DNA from: JACRLV01 sp045863555
GTDB taxonomy: Bacteria; Planctomycetota; Phycisphaerae; UBA1845; Fen-1342
Direction of reading: 5' to 3'
Assembly: GCA_045863555.1 (NCBI GenBank)
Contig: BTUU01000002.1
Span: forward strand, 124,001 to 188,000
DNA length: 64,000 bases
The translations under genes and the position numbers were made by a program. The notes beneath the pieces are model-generated. The model did no database searches and had not been told where the DNA came from. It saw only the letters and a program-made list of their open reading frames with translations. Positions 8,323 to 17,611 of this stretch are shown here, in pieces (positions within the stretch are counted from its first letter, which is position 1; every line of letters begins with the position of its first letter).

Positions 8323-11226
8323 TCAGGGTTTCGACGGCGGCAGCGCCACCCATTCAAAGTCGACTGAGCGTCGATCGCCCTCCAGCCCGCCGCCCCAGCG
8401 GAGTGTCGGCGGCGTCGGCTTGCCGACCTGCACCTCGTAGACGACCCGCGACGCTGTCAGCAGCCGCGCCGGCGCGGCCGGCAGGTCCGCGCGCAGCGCC
8501 GCGAGCGGGATTTCGAGGACCGCTTGCGGCTTTCCGCCGGACCGGGGCGCGACGCGTTCGATCTTCCAGCCCTGCGTGAGCGCCGCGTCGAAACCGGCGG
8601 CGGGCGCGATGACGGGTTTCGTGAGCAGGCCGCGGATGTCGGCCTCGACGTGCTGATCCGCGCCTTCGGCGGCCACGCCGATGCGCCAGGTCGTCAGGTC
8701 GTCGGCGTTGTCCGGGATTTCCAGCGCCAGCCGCAGGCGATCGCCGCTCGCCCCGCCCCGGAGCGGCGTCTGCGGTGAACGCTCGTCGCTGCCCGCGCGC
8801 AGCACGGCCAGCGGCGCGCTCTTGAGTACATCGTCGGTTCCGGCCGCGGCCGCGAGTTGCGCGAGCGGGCGAATCGTGAAGGGGATATCCGTGTTTCCGT
8901 CGGCGGAGGAGATGCGCAGGATCGCCTCCAGCGGCTGGGCCAGCGGCGGCTTGGCGCATTTGAGCTCGATCGCGATCCGCGCCGTCTTTCCCGCCTCGCT
9001 TCGCAGATCCTTCGCCGAGAAGGTCGACGTCACCGGGCTGCGCTGCGGCAGGACGAGCTGGGCGTAGCGCAGATTGGCCGTGGGGGCCACGTCGATCTCG
9101 ACCTCGAGCGTCGCGCTCTCGCTCAGCGCGATTTCCGCGGGCATGCGCAGCCAGGGCCGCGACAGGCCCAGTTGCGGCTTGTCGAGAAAAGCGGCGGCTG
9201 TGAGCCGGACGAAAAAGGGGCGCGTCAGGCTGTGAAGGAGCATCGGGCTCTCCGTCAGCGGCGTCAGCGGGCGGCGTTCGAAGCTGAACGCCTCGATCGT
9301 CCCCGGGACCAGTGCAGAGGGCGCGATGACCGCCGGCAGCACGCGATTCGGGCGCGGCATGAGCACGGCGACCTGCCGTTCGCCGGCCGCGAAGAGCGCC
9401 GAGTCGTACTCGGCGGGCGTGTTGGCGACCTCGCCGGCATAGATGAGGCCGGCGAGCATGCCGACGGCGTTCGAGTATCCGAGCAACTGGGATTTTGGAC
9501 TGAAATCGCGGCGGACGAGGCCGCGCATCTGGTCGGCCCGGCGCGGGTCGTTCGTATCGTCGCGCAGATCGCCCCACATGAGCACGCCGACGCCGGCCCG
9601 CGCGGCGGCGACATACTGCCGGAGAACTTCGGTCGCTTCGAAGAAACCGCCCGGTCCGGCCTGGGGCTGGGCCACGTGCAGCCACCAGTGGTTCGCCGTC
9701 CAGCGGACGCCGGTCTGCTTCTGGAACGCGGTGAATTCGCGCAGAGAATCGGCGCTGTCGCCGTCGGCCCAGAAGACTAAGGGGGCGTCGGCGCTCGGCT
9801 CGGGCGGAGCCTTCGCGCCCTTGAGCGTCCGCACGTCCACCGGCGCGGCGACCAGCGTGGGACTGCCGGCGAGGGCGGCGAGCTTCTGGCGCATGCGGGC
9901 GAGGCTCTCCGCGCCGTCGGGCGGGAGCCAGGGCTGGACGAACCGGGCCTTGGGTCCGAAGCGGCGGGTGATCGACTCGATGAGGTTGAGCTGGCCCGCT
10001 TCGAGCGCGGCGGTGTCGCGCGTCGCGGCGTCCGGCGGATCCATGACGATGAGCATGAGCGCCAGGTCGCGCGTCGCGACCAGGTCGACGAGCGGGACGA
10101 GGGCTTCCAGGTCGGGGTACCCGGGCCGGGATTCGATTGCCCGCCAGGGCAGTTCGAGCGCGAGCAGGTGCACGCCGATCTCGCGGGCCAGCTCGATCTC
10201 GAGAAGCTGGTCGCGGAGCGGTTCGCGCATCAGGTTCGACCGGGCGGCAAAGAGCAGCGACCGTCCGCGCGAGGCGGTCCGGTTGTTTTCGACGACGGCG
10301 ACCGTCGTCTCGGCCTCGGCCGCGTTCGGCCACGATGCTTCGCGGACGCTCGCGACGAGCCGGTAGAGCCCCGCCTCGGCGAAACGCTGGGAGACATCGA
10401 CCGCCTGGCGCGATCGGTAATCCTCGCGGCTGGCGGGGAGCGTCAGGTTGTGGCGGCTGGTCGCGGCCTGGGAACCGTCGGCGCGGCGCCAGGTGAGCAC
10501 GACTTCGACCTGGGGCATGGCCCGCTTGTGTGACTTGTTCTCGACGGTGAAATGTGCTTGAACGGTCTCACCCGGTGAATAGAGCCGCGTGGGATGATCG
10601 AACGTGAACCGGATGTCGACCGAGCCCCGCCGAATCGCCGCGTGCTCGACCTGGAGATCGTCGAGGATGACCGTCTGCCGCCCGATCGTCGGCGTGGTGA
10701 TGCGGTACGCCTCGACTTCAATCGGGAATACCGGGCTCTTTCCCGCGTTTGCGTCTCCGAGGGGGCGAAAGTCCTTGAATTCGGCCGCGAGCCGCGCCCA
10801 GCGTTTCCGCAGGCGCGTGCCCACCAGCGGCGACTCAAAGACGACGCCTGCGGCATCGCGAAAACGGAACGCCACCTGGGCGTCGCCCTCGGTGATCCAC
10901 ACCTGCGTGGCGATGCGGTCGACCTGCGAGAACGGCGACGCGAACTGAAAGCCGAGGTTGCAGACGGCGCTCGCCTCGGCAGTCGTGGCGAGCGTTACGG
11001 AAAGGCTGGTGAGCCCGCGGGCGGGGTTGGGGATGAACCGGACGCTGCAATCGGGTGCGATCGTGCCGCGCATCTCGCTCAGCGAGGCGACGATGTCGTT
11101 TTCTTCAAAGTCGGAGAGAACCGTGACGACGGGTTCGGTCTGGGCGGCGGCGGCGGAAACGAAAAGGAGAGCGCCGAGGAGTGTCGGCAGGGGGCGACGA
11201 ACGAACGCAGGCACAAACTCACCCAC
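8323..11226 (-). CDS. Large secreted protein, glycoside-hydrolase-like middle region
   Basis: A 967-residue exported protein. GTG at 11226 lies 9 bases after an AGGA box and overlaps the stop of the upstream gene by 8 bases. The signal peptide is LPTLLGALLFVSAAAAQ. Residues about 30-190 look like a jelly-roll carbohydrate-binding domain (SDFEENDIVAS, VILDDLQVEHA). Residues about 195-300 are Ig-like (YSPGETVQAHFTVENKSHKR). Residues about 310-590 look like a TIM barrel related to glycoside hydrolases (GVHLLALELPWRAIESRPGY, then LALMLIVMDPPDAATRD). The C-terminal third is beta-rich. I cannot assign the catalytic acids, so hydrolase activity is unproven. The neighbouring glycosyltransferase-like gene fits a glycan-related role. 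Confidence 0.8.
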   Translation of the reverse strand: MGEFVPAFVRRPLPTLLGALLFVSAAAAQTEPVVTVLSDFEENDIVASLSEMRGTIAPDCSVRFIPNPARGLTSLSVTLATTAEASAVCNLGFQFASPFSQVDRIATQVWITEGDAQVAFRFRDAAGVVFESPLVGTRLRKRWARLAAEFKDFRPLGDANAGKSPVFPIEVEAYRITTPTIGRQTVILDDLQVEHAAIRRGSVDIRFTFDHPTRLYSPGETVQAHFTVENKSHKRAMPQVEVVLTWRRADGSQAATSRHNLTLPASREDYRSRQAVDVSQRFAEAGLYRLVASVREASWPNAAEAETTVAVVENNRTASRGRSLLFAARSNLMREPLRDQLLEIELAREIGVHLLALELPWRAIESRPGYPDLEALVPLVDLVATRDLALMLIVMDPPDAATRDTAALEAGQLNLIESITRRFGPKARFVQPWLPPDGAESLARMRQKLAALAGSPTLVAAPVDVRTLKGAKAPPEPSADAPLVFWADGDSADSLREFTAFQKQTGVRWTANHWWLHVAQPQAGPGGFFEATEVLRQYVAAARAGVGVLMWGDLRDDTNDPRRADQMRGLVRRDFSPKSQLLGYSNAVGMLAGLIYAGEVANTPAEYDSALFAAGERQVAVLMPRPNRVLPAVIAPSALVPGTIEAFSFERRPLTPLTESPMLLHSLTRPFFVRLTAAAFLDKPQLGLSRPWLRMPAEIALSESATLEVEIDVAPTANLRYAQLVLPQRSPVTSTFSAKDLRSEAGKTARIAIELKCAKPPLAQPLEAILRISSADGNTDIPFTIRPLAQLAAAAGTDDVLKSAPLAVLRAGSDERSPQTPLRGGASGDRLRLALEIPDNADDLTTWRIGVAAEGADQHVEADIRGLLTKPVIAPAAGFDAALTQGWKIERVAPRSGGKPQAVLEIPLAALRADLPAAPARLLTASRVVYEVQVGKPTPPTLRWGGGLEGDRRSVDFEWVALPPSKP

Positions 11227-13057
11227 TCAGCAGCTTCCTGAGGTCGGCGAGCCGTCGGCCGGCTGAATGCGTGGTTTGCACAAACTCACGAGCCATCTCC
11301 GCCCGGCGGCGCGTTTGACCATTCTCAAGTGATCGTAGGCAGCGCCGCAAGCCTGCTTCGTCCCCGAAGGAGAGCACGTGCTCATTTCCGATGCCCGCGA
11401 GGCCCCGCACGCCCTCCGGCGCGTGGAGAATCACGGGCCAACCGGCGCTCAGGGCCGTCAGCAGTGCAGGCGAAAAAGCGTCACCCACAAGACTGAAGAC
11501 GGCGGCCGCCGGCCGGGTATTCACAGCCAATGTGCCCAGGCGGGAGAGATCGTCCGCGGCGACAAGTTCACCTTCGACGCCTTGGCGGCGCCAGCCGCGG
11601 CCGACCAGTTTCAGACGGGTTCCGGTCCTTTCTACGCTCTCGCGTATTTTTCCGAGGCCACAGGTGGGAATCAAGACGTGGCGGATAATTCTCAGAAATT
11701 GGCGGCGGATGGCGGGTTCGCTGATTTTCAGGCCCGTCCGGCGTTCCGTCATTGCGAGGAGATGACCCGGGTGCTGGAACGCGGGCTCCGCCCAGTGCTC
11801 GCGCGCGAGGCGGCGCATTTCGTTCCACAGCGTCTTGTGGGTTGCCTGGAGGATTCCGCACGCTTCCGCCGAGTCGTCGGGAAGGTCGCCGATCACGAAA
11901 ACGGCGGGATCGGGTTTCTGTCGCGATGCATCCACGGTCGGCGCGGGCCAGAAAAACGGCAGCACGCGGGCGGCCGGGCTGGTCTCTCTCAGCTCGTCGA
12001 GCAGCGGTGGCGAGGCCGCGAGGTGGACCGTCTCCGCGGCGAGCGACTCGGGAAGCCGCGCGGCCGATGTATGCCAGCACGCGCTGACGATCCGGTCGCC
12101 GCCGACGGGCGGTGCGGCCGCGCCGGTCCACACGATGATGTCGGGCCGCTCGGCGTGCAGAAACTCCGCGGCCGCGAGCGGGTGGCCGAGGTCCGGCCGA
12201 TCGACGACAAAGGCGGCCGCGCCTCCGCCCGCCAACTCGCGGCAGGCGGCGTGTGCGTCCGGCAGGGGAGCGAGTGAGAGAAAGGCGATGCGCCCCGGCG
12301 CCTCGCGGTCGGGGCACGCCGACTCAAGCCCGGCCGTGATCTCTGCAATCCGCGCCGCCCGCCGCGCCTCGATCTCGCGACCGACGGTCTCGATCGCGGC
12401 CCGCGTCGCCTCGACGCGCTGCGGCTCGACCGTCGGGACGGCAAGGAGCACCTGCGGCGAACGGACGCCGGGATGCGCGGTCAGGTGATCGCGGAGCGCG
12501 GCGTCAGGCGCGGGGTCGGGGAGCAGACGCAGTTGTCCGCTCCGGATCGCGGCGGCGAGGTCGATTCGCTCCATGACGGCCCGGACGGCCGTGAGATCGG
12601 GTTCGAAGACGAAGAGGGCGAGTTGCGCGGTCAGTTGCTCGAGCAGGCGGAGAATTTCCTCGCCCGTGCCGATGGACGCCAGTGCGATGCAGCGGTCGCC
12701 GGGCCGGAATTCGCGCAGCAAACCCGAAGCCCGCGTCGCGGGCGCCGCGGTGCCGTCGAACCAGGCGGCGTCGAGCGCAGCGCCGGTGCGGAAGGTCGTC
12801 GAGCCGTCGAGCGCGGTGACGCTGCGCCAGTCATTGGGAAGCCGGGCGGCGGATACGCGCTCCGCCAGCGCCGCGTGGGTTTCGAGCAGCGCGGCGAGAT
12901 TCGATTCGAGGATGGCAGCGTTGAGCGGAGCCGCCGGCGCGAGATCAAACGAGCGCGGAGCGCCTACGCATGCGTCGTGCTGATCTTCTGAATCGCCAGC
13001 GCGATCAGCACCGCGCCCCACAGAAAGTAGAGTGTCCACAGCATCGTCATCGGCCAT
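11219..13057 (-). CDS. Glycosyltransferase-like protein (CgeB/DUF115-like)
   Basis: A protein of about 612 residues from the ATG at 13057. That start overlaps the 55-residue gene upstream; a GTG at 13021 is an alternative, and the conserved part begins near LAPAAPLNAAILESN. The N-terminal half has a Rossmann-like region (CIALASIGTGEEILRLLEQL, then LALFVFEPDLTAV) like motility-associated glycosyltransferases of the DUF115 type. The C-terminal third (LKLVGRGW, NTRPAAAVFSLVGDAFSPAL, ALSAGWPVILHAP) is like the donor-binding domain of CgeB-type glycosyltransferases. Both assignments rest on pattern memory. It is followed by the 967-residue secreted protein with an 8-base overlap, so the two are probably made together. 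Confidence 0.65.
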   Translation of the reverse strand: MADDDAVDTLLSVGRGADRAGDSEDQHDACVGAPRSFDLAPAAPLNAAILESNLAALLETHAALAERVSAARLPNDWRSVTALDGSTTFRTGAALDAAWFDGTAAPATRASGLLREFRPGDRCIALASIGTGEEILRLLEQLTAQLALFVFEPDLTAVRAVMERIDLAAAIRSGQLRLLPDPAPDAALRDHLTAHPGVRSPQVLLAVPTVEPQRVEATRAAIETVGREIEARRAARIAEITAGLESACPDREAPGRIAFLSLAPLPDAHAACRELAGGGAAAFVVDRPDLGHPLAAAEFLHAERPDIIVWTGAAAPPVGGDRIVSACWHTSAARLPESLAAETVHLAASPPLLDELRETSPAARVLPFFWPAPTVDASRQKPDPAVFVIGDLPDDSAEACGILQATHKTLWNEMRRLAREHWAEPAFQHPGHLLAMTERRTGLKISEPAIRRQFLRIIRHVLIPTCGLGKIRESVERTGTRLKLVGRGWRRQGVEGELVAADDLSRLGTLAVNTRPAAAVFSLVGDAFSPALLTALSAGWPVILHAPEGVRGLAGIGNEHVLSFGDEAGLRRCLRSLENGQTRRRAEMAREFVQTTHSAGRRLADLRKLLSG

Positions 13058-13131
13058 TGCGGACGTTTCACTTCCGTGCCGAAGGGGAGTGCGGCGGCGG
13101 CGCTTTGGGCGTCGGAGCGACGGTCGGTCAT
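12964..13131 (-). CDS. 55-residue single-span membrane protein
   Basis: This small protein starts with ATG at 13131, overlapping the stop of the AI-2E transporter gene as ATGA, with AGGAAC as ribosome-binding site. It has a polar N-terminus, then one membrane segment (MTMLWTLYFLWGAVLIALAI, residues 28-47), and a short tail. It overlaps the start of the following glycosyltransferase-like gene in another frame, by about 90 bases if that gene starts at 13057. The overlap start, ribosome-binding site and clean hydrophobic profile argue it is real. Function unknown; it could be an accessory subunit of the upstream transporter. Confidence 0.6.
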   Translation of the reverse strand: MTDRRSDAQSAAAALPFGTEVKRPQWPMTMLWTLYFLWGAVLIALAIQKISTTHA

Positions 13132-14351
13132 TTTGGTTCCTCGGGGGGCATTTTCTGCGCCTGGCTGGTCTCCAGATCATAGGGCATGGCCGTGGCCGGG
13201 TTCAGGTCGGAGATGCCGGCGAGGCGGCGCACCTCCGGCATCAGGTAGGTCTTCGCGAGGGATTTGACCGTGCTGCCGATCGGGATCGCGAGGAGCATGC
13301 CCAGCAGGCCCGCGATGTGCTGGCCGACCATGAGGGCGACGACCACGGTGACCGGGTGCAGGCCGGAGGACTTGCCGTCGACGATCGGTGACAGGACGAA
13401 CGACTCGATGGCCTGCACGGCCATGTAGACGCCCATCGTCAGCACGACGGGCATCACCCAGGGCGATCCGTTCTGCATCGCCTCCATGTACGCGAAGAAG
13501 AGCGCCGGCGGCAGCGACAGGACGGACATGAACGGCACCAGCGTCAGGGCACCGGCCATCGCGCCGAGGGGCAGGCTGTAGTCGACGCCGACGATGGCCC
13601 AGCCGATCGAAGTCAGCCCGCCCACGCAGAAGCAGACGATGAGCCGGCCACGGAAGAAGTTCGCGATCGCGCCGTCGATCGTGGACGCGACCTTGACGAC
13701 GGTCGCGCGGCTCGTCTCCGGGAGGTGGTCGTGCACCGTCTTGATGATGTCGTTGAAGTGCACCAGGAAGAAGAACGCGTACATCGGCAGGAGCACGCCG
13801 AAGGTGACCCACGAGACGACATTCGACAGGGTGCCGCTGATCCACTGGAACCCGTTTTCCGCGGCCGCCGTTCCGAACCGCGTGATCATGTTCGAGAGCT
13901 GCGCGGAGATGTCCGCGGCGGGCCGGGTGACGGGCTCGGATGCGGGGGCGGAGGTGACGAGGCCGCGCAGCCAGTCCATCGGGTCGGGGGTGCTTTCCTG
14001 GATCTGGGCCATCCAGAGCCGCAGCCGCTCGACGTAGCCGGGGATATTCGTGGTCAGCTCGATGAGCTGCACGACGCCGGCGAACAGGAGGATGATCGCG
14101 ACGGCGAGCAGCACGACGAGCCCGATGGTCACGGACGTGATGCGCCCGATGCCGCGGTTTTTCTCGAGCCAGGTGACGGGCGGGTTCAGGATGTAGGCGA
14201 TGGCCCAGCCGGCGAGGATGGGCGTGATGACCTCGCGCAGGCCGAGAATCAGCCAGAGCAGCACGAGGATGCTGGCGATGACGCCGGCGAAGCGCGCCCA
14301 GCGGGCGGAGTTCTCATTGAGCGGGGGCAGGTAGCGGTCGAGAGTGGCCAT
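13128..14351 (-). CDS. AI-2E family transporter (PerM/YdiK type)
   Basis: A 407-residue polytopic inner-membrane protein. The start is ATG at 14351 (MATLDRYLPPLN); the frame extends upstream but that part is arginine-rich. It has the family layout of paired N-terminal segments (about 22-42 and 47-65), a third span near 75-98, a central soluble region, then about five C-terminal spans. The family signatures PILAGWAIAYILNPPV, the YSLPLGAMAGALTLVPF region and PSSGLHPV-like SSGLHPVTVVVALMVG are present. Members export small molecules or act as sodium/proton antiporters; the substrate here cannot be inferred. The 140 bases to the divergent ROK gene would hold promoters for both. Confidence 0.9.
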   Translation of the reverse strand: MATLDRYLPPLNENSARWARFAGVIASILVLLWLILGLREVITPILAGWAIAYILNPPVTWLEKNRGIGRITSVTIGLVVLLAVAIILLFAGVVQLIELTTNIPGYVERLRLWMAQIQESTPDPMDWLRGLVTSAPASEPVTRPAADISAQLSNMITRFGTAAAENGFQWISGTLSNVVSWVTFGVLLPMYAFFFLVHFNDIIKTVHDHLPETSRATVVKVASTIDGAIANFFRGRLIVCFCVGGLTSIGWAIVGVDYSLPLGAMAGALTLVPFMSVLSLPPALFFAYMEAMQNGSPWVMPVVLTMGVYMAVQAIESFVLSPIVDGKSSGLHPVTVVVALMVGQHIAGLLGMLLAIPIGSTVKSLAKTYLMPEVRRLAGISDLNPATAMPYDLETSQAQKMPPEEPK

Positions 14352-14491
14352 TGAGCGGTATCGTAGCGATCTACGCAGTGTTGCATAGCAGGTTCTGTTC
14401 GCGGCCCGTGCGGCACGCGCGTAGACTCCGGCCGCCGCTCGCCTCACAATGCGCCGTCTGGCACGAGAGAGGGGCGCCACGAAAGGCACGC

Positions 14492-15463
14492 ATGGGCGGC
14501 AGCTTTACCATCGGAATCGACCTCGGCGGCACGAACATCAAGGCCGGGCTCATCGACCCCGCGGGCGGGTTTGCCGGGCGGTGGTCGATCGAGACGCAGG
14601 CGTATGGCGGGTACCGGCATGTGCTCGCGCGGATCGCGGAGCTGGTCGAGCGGATCGCGGCCGAGAGCCCCGGCGGGCGGGCGGGCCTTCAAGGCATCGG
14701 GATCGGCGTGCCGGGGCCGATGTCGCACAAGCAGGGGCTGATCTACGGAGCGCCGAACCTGCCCGGCTGGGTGAACGTCCCCGTGCGCGACGACCTGCGG
14801 GCGCTGGTTCGGATGCCTGTCACGCTCGAAAACGACGCCAACGCCGCCGCCTTCGGAGAGTTCCTGGCGGGCGCCGGCCGCGAAGCGTCGGACATGGTCT
14901 TCCTTACGCTGGGGACGGGCATCGGCGGCGGCGTCATCGCCGACGGCCGGCTGCACCGCGGGTTCTTCGACAATGCGGGCGAGGCGGGGCACATGATCGT
15001 GGTCCCGCGTGGCCGGGCGTGTCCTTGCGGGCAGCTTGGTTGCCTGGAGCGGTATTCGTCGGCGAACGCGGTGGCGGAGCGGCTGGTGGAGGCGGTCGAG
15101 GCGGGCGAAAAATCGCTTCTGGCCGACAAAATCCGCCGGGGCGAAGCGATCAACTCGAAGGATGTCGCGGATGCGCGGCGGGGCGGCTGCTCGACGGCCG
15201 CGCAGGTGTGGGATGAGGCGTGCCTGTACCTGGCGATCGCGTGCGTGAATCTTCAGCATTTGCTCAACCCGGAGCAGATCGTGCTCGGCGGGGGGCTCAT
15301 CAACGCGGGGGCGGAGCTGCTCGACCCGGTGCGGAAGTACTTCGATGAGTTCACGTGGCGCGTGTCGAAGGATTTTCCGACGATCGACTTTGCGACGCTC
15401 GGCGGGGATGCGGGGGTGATCGGCGCGGCGGCGCTGGCGCGGATCGGGGCGGGTGCGGCGTGA
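14492..15463 (+). CDS. ROK family sugar kinase (glucokinase-like)
   Basis: A 323-residue cytoplasmic kinase that phosphorylates glucose or a related hexose using ATP. The start is the ATG at 14492, giving MGGSFTIGIDLGGTNIKAG with the phosphate-binding DLGGTN loop at 10-15. The catalytic region LENDANAAAFGEF lies near 115. The ROK signature around 145-160 (TLGTGIGGGVIADGRLHRG) and EAGHMIV are present. The zinc site CPCGQLGCLE lies near 177-186. Length matches bacterial ROK glucokinases. The unknown gene downstream overlaps the stop as GTGA, and a cysteine-desulfurase-like gene follows with another 4-base overlap, so the three form an operon. Confidence 0.92.
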   Translation: MGGSFTIGIDLGGTNIKAGLIDPAGGFAGRWSIETQAYGGYRHVLARIAELVERIAAESPGGRAGLQGIGIGVPGPMSHKQGLIYGAPNLPGWVNVPVRDDLRALVRMPVTLENDANAAAFGEFLAGAGREASDMVFLTLGTGIGGGVIADGRLHRGFFDNAGEAGHMIVVPRGRACPCGQLGCLERYSSANAVAERLVEAVEAGEKSLLADKIRRGEAINSKDVADARRGGCSTAAQVWDEACLYLAIACVNLQHLLNPEQIVLGGGLINAGAELLDPVRKYFDEFTWRVSKDFPTIDFATLGGDAGVIGAAALARIGAGAA

Positions 15464-16098
15464 GCGATCGGGGGGCGATGGAAACGGGGGCGCTCGCGTA
15501 CCTCGCGGAGCAGCTCGGCCCGCGTGCGCCGCGAGCGCTTACGTTTGAACGCGAGTTCAGCGAATCGCCGCTTGAGGGCGAGGGGCGCACGCTACTTTTT
15601 TCGTTCGACATGGAACCGGGCAGCGGTGCGCCCGAGTGCAGCGACGCGGACCGGCGGCATTACGTCGCATTTGGCGAGACGACGCCGAATTTTTTTCCCG
15701 CCTACGGTCTCGGCCCCGACGAAGCGTACAGCTTTCATGTCGGGACGCGGTTCATGCTGGTGATGCGCGTCCAGAAGGTCGAGCCGGAGGCTGCGCCGCC
15801 GAACGCCCGGCCGTCGCTCGATCACATGCTCGCGAGCGCTGCGCCGGGGGCGGGCGTCGAAAACGTCGAGCTGGCGGCGCTGTTTCGCTGCGACGATGAC
15901 TATTTCGCGGTATATCGTCTGGATATCGAGGGGCGGCGGGTGTACGGGCTGGCGGCGGACTGTCCGCCTGGCTTTCATGAACTGACGCAGCATCCGCCGC
16001 AGATGGTCCTGCGGCTGCACTTGGGGCAGGTGATCCGCGCGGAGGCGCGGGCCGCGGCGCGGGCCGGCGAATCGGAGGCACGAGACGAAACGCGATGA
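15460..16098 (+). CDS. Hypothetical protein in the ROK kinase operon
   Basis: About 212 residues from a GTG at 15460 that overlaps the ROK stop; an ATG at 15478 is an alternative. It is soluble with no signal peptide and no membrane segment. Visible features are a charged N-terminus, an aromatic/proline stretch (NFFPAYGLGPDEAYSFHVG) near the middle, and a C-terminal helix rich in Ala and Arg. I recognise no family and no catalytic motif. Its stop overlaps the start of the aminotransferase-fold gene by 4 bases, so it is translated between two enzymes and may act with one of them. Confidence 0.7.
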   Translation: MSDRGAMETGALAYLAEQLGPRAPRALTFEREFSESPLEGEGRTLLFSFDMEPGSGAPECSDADRRHYVAFGETTPNFFPAYGLGPDEAYSFHVGTRFMLVMRVQKVEPEAAPPNARPSLDHMLASAAPGAGVENVELAALFRCDDDYFAVYRLDIEGRRVYGLAADCPPGFHELTQHPPQMVLRLHLGQVIRAEARAAARAGESEARDETR

Positions 16099-17288
16099 TC
16101 CGCCGCTACTTCGACAACGCCGCGACGTCGTTTCCCAAGCCGCCCGGCGTGGCCGAGGCAATGGTCGCGTACATGCGCGACGTCGGGGCCAGCGCGGGCC
16201 GCGGGGCGTACCGTGAGGCCGTCGAGTCTGGAAAGATGCTGGAGCGGACGCGCGGGGCGATCCGCCGCCTGCTCGGGGCGACGCCGGCGGACCCGGTGAT
16301 CTTCACGCTCAACGGCAGCGACGCGCTGAATATCGCGATCAAGGGCGTACTGCGGCCGGGCGATCATGCGGTGACGACGGCGCTCGATCACAACTCCGTG
16401 CTCCGGCCGCTGGGGGCGCTGGAGGCGCAGCGGGGCATCACTTGGACGGCCGTGGAGGTTGATCCGCGGACGACGCTGCTGGACGCCGGGGCGATCGAGG
16501 CGGCTATCACGCCGCGGACCACGCTCGTCGTCGTGAATCACGCGAGCAACGTCACGGGCGCGATCCAGCCGATCGGCGAGATCGCGGCGATCTGCCGTCG
16601 CCGCGGCGTGCTGCTGGCGGTCGATGGGGCGCAGTCGGCGGGGCATCTGCCGATCGACTTCGCGGGGCTGGGCGTCGATCTGCTGGCGACGCCGGGGCAT
16701 AAGGGGCTGCTGGGGCCGCTGGGGACGGGCGTGCTGCTGATCCGTGCGGGCGTCGAGCAGGGCATGCAGACGTTTCGCGAGGGCGGAACGGGCTCGGCGA
16801 GCGAGATCGCGCTTCAGCCCGAATACGCGCCGGACAAGTTTGAAGCGGGCAGTCATAACGCGGTCGGCCTCGCGGGCCTGCTGGCGGCGGTCGAGTGGCT
16901 GCTGGAGCGCGGGGTGGAGTCGCTGCGGGCGCACGAGCGGCAACTTTGTGCGGAGATGATCGCGGGGCTGGAGGCGATCGCGGAACGGAGCGGGGGCGGC
17001 TTCGAGTGGTTCGGCCCGCGCGATCCGGCGGCCCGCGTGGGCGTGTTCAGCATCCGCGTGGAATCGCTTGAGCCGGCGGAACTCGCGGCGATCCTCGAAG
17101 AACGGTTCGGCGTGCTCGCGCGGGCGGGCCTGCACTGTGCACCGTTTGCGCATCGCACGATCGGGACCGAGGCTGGCGGCGGGACGACACGGCTGTCGCT
17201 GGGGGCGTTCCACACGACCGACGATGTGGCCGCGGCGATTGACGCGCTGGGGCGGGTGGCGAGTACGGTTCTTGCGCCGAATGCGTAG
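16095..17288 (+). CDS. Cysteine desulfurase family protein (class V aminotransferase)
   Basis: A 397-residue PLP enzyme. The N-terminus RRYFDNAATSFPKPP is typical of class V aminotransferases. The PLP lysine lies in TPGHKGLLGPLGTG (about residue 203), the PLP-phosphate histidine in ALDHNSVLRPL (near 99), and the aspartate in VDGAQSAG. The sulfur-accepting cysteine is present in the C-terminal loop RAGLHCAPFAH (about 348), so persulfide chemistry is possible. The sequence looks like the small 'cysteine desulfurase family protein' branch rather than IscS or SufS, and no Fe-S assembly genes lie nearby. It is the last gene of the ROK operon. Confidence 0.9.
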   Translation: MIRRYFDNAATSFPKPPGVAEAMVAYMRDVGASAGRGAYREAVESGKMLERTRGAIRRLLGATPADPVIFTLNGSDALNIAIKGVLRPGDHAVTTALDHNSVLRPLGALEAQRGITWTAVEVDPRTTLLDAGAIEAAITPRTTLVVVNHASNVTGAIQPIGEIAAICRRRGVLLAVDGAQSAGHLPIDFAGLGVDLLATPGHKGLLGPLGTGVLLIRAGVEQGMQTFREGGTGSASEIALQPEYAPDKFEAGSHNAVGLAGLLAAVEWLLERGVESLRAHERQLCAEMIAGLEAIAERSGGGFEWFGPRDPAARVGVFSIRVESLEPAELAAILEERFGVLARAGLHCAPFAHRTIGTEAGGGTTRLSLGAFHTTDDVAAAIDALGRVASTVLAPNA

Positions 17289-17372
17289 CGGCAAAGCACC
17301 GTCGGAGGCAGAGCGCCGACGTTTGGAGAGGCGTTTTCGAACTCCGTTGTTTCGCGCGCGTGCGGCTCTTTC

Positions 17373-17452
17373 GCCCCATCCGGGGCTTGGTGGCTATCGT
17401 CGCTTTTCCCACGGCTTGCGCCGTGGGCTACGTTCTTTCGCCGCTTCGCGGC
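17373..17452. repeat. Cluster of three short perfect hairpins
   Basis: In the 233 bases between the desulfurase-like gene and the tRNA, three perfect palindromes lie in a row. They are GCCCC/GGGGC (17373-17386), CCCACGGC/GCCGTGGG around TTGC (17408-17427), and GCCGC/GCGGC around TTC (17440-17452). None is followed by a T-run on either strand, so they are not typical terminators. The middle one resembles an intergenic palindromic repeat I recall from planctomycete genomes. I see no open frame I would trust here. Confidence 0.45.
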
Positions 17453-17521
17453 TCCGGGCATCCGCACGCGAGGGCTCCGCTTTCGCGTCGGTGCGCGTTG
17501 CCGCTACACTTTTCGCAGCCG

Positions 17522-17608
17522 GGAGAGATGTCCGAGCGGCTTAAGGAGCCGGTCTTGAAAACCGGTGGTGGGGTAACTCACCCGTGGGTTCGAATCCCAC
17601 TCTCTCCG
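17522..17608 (+). tRNA. tRNA-Ser (anticodon UGA)
   Basis: The acceptor stem GGAGAGA (17522-17528) pairs with TCTCTCC (17601-17607), followed by discriminator G. The anticodon stem is CCGGT/ACCGG around loop CTTGAAA, with anticodon TGA at 17556-17558. The long variable arm (about 17566-17583, with GTAA loop) is class II, as expected for serine. The T arm is GTGGG TTCGAAT CCCAC. The 3' CCA is not encoded (GCA follows), so it must be added; a CCA-adding enzyme candidate lies at 25609. Confidence 0.97.
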
Positions 17609-17611
17609 CAT

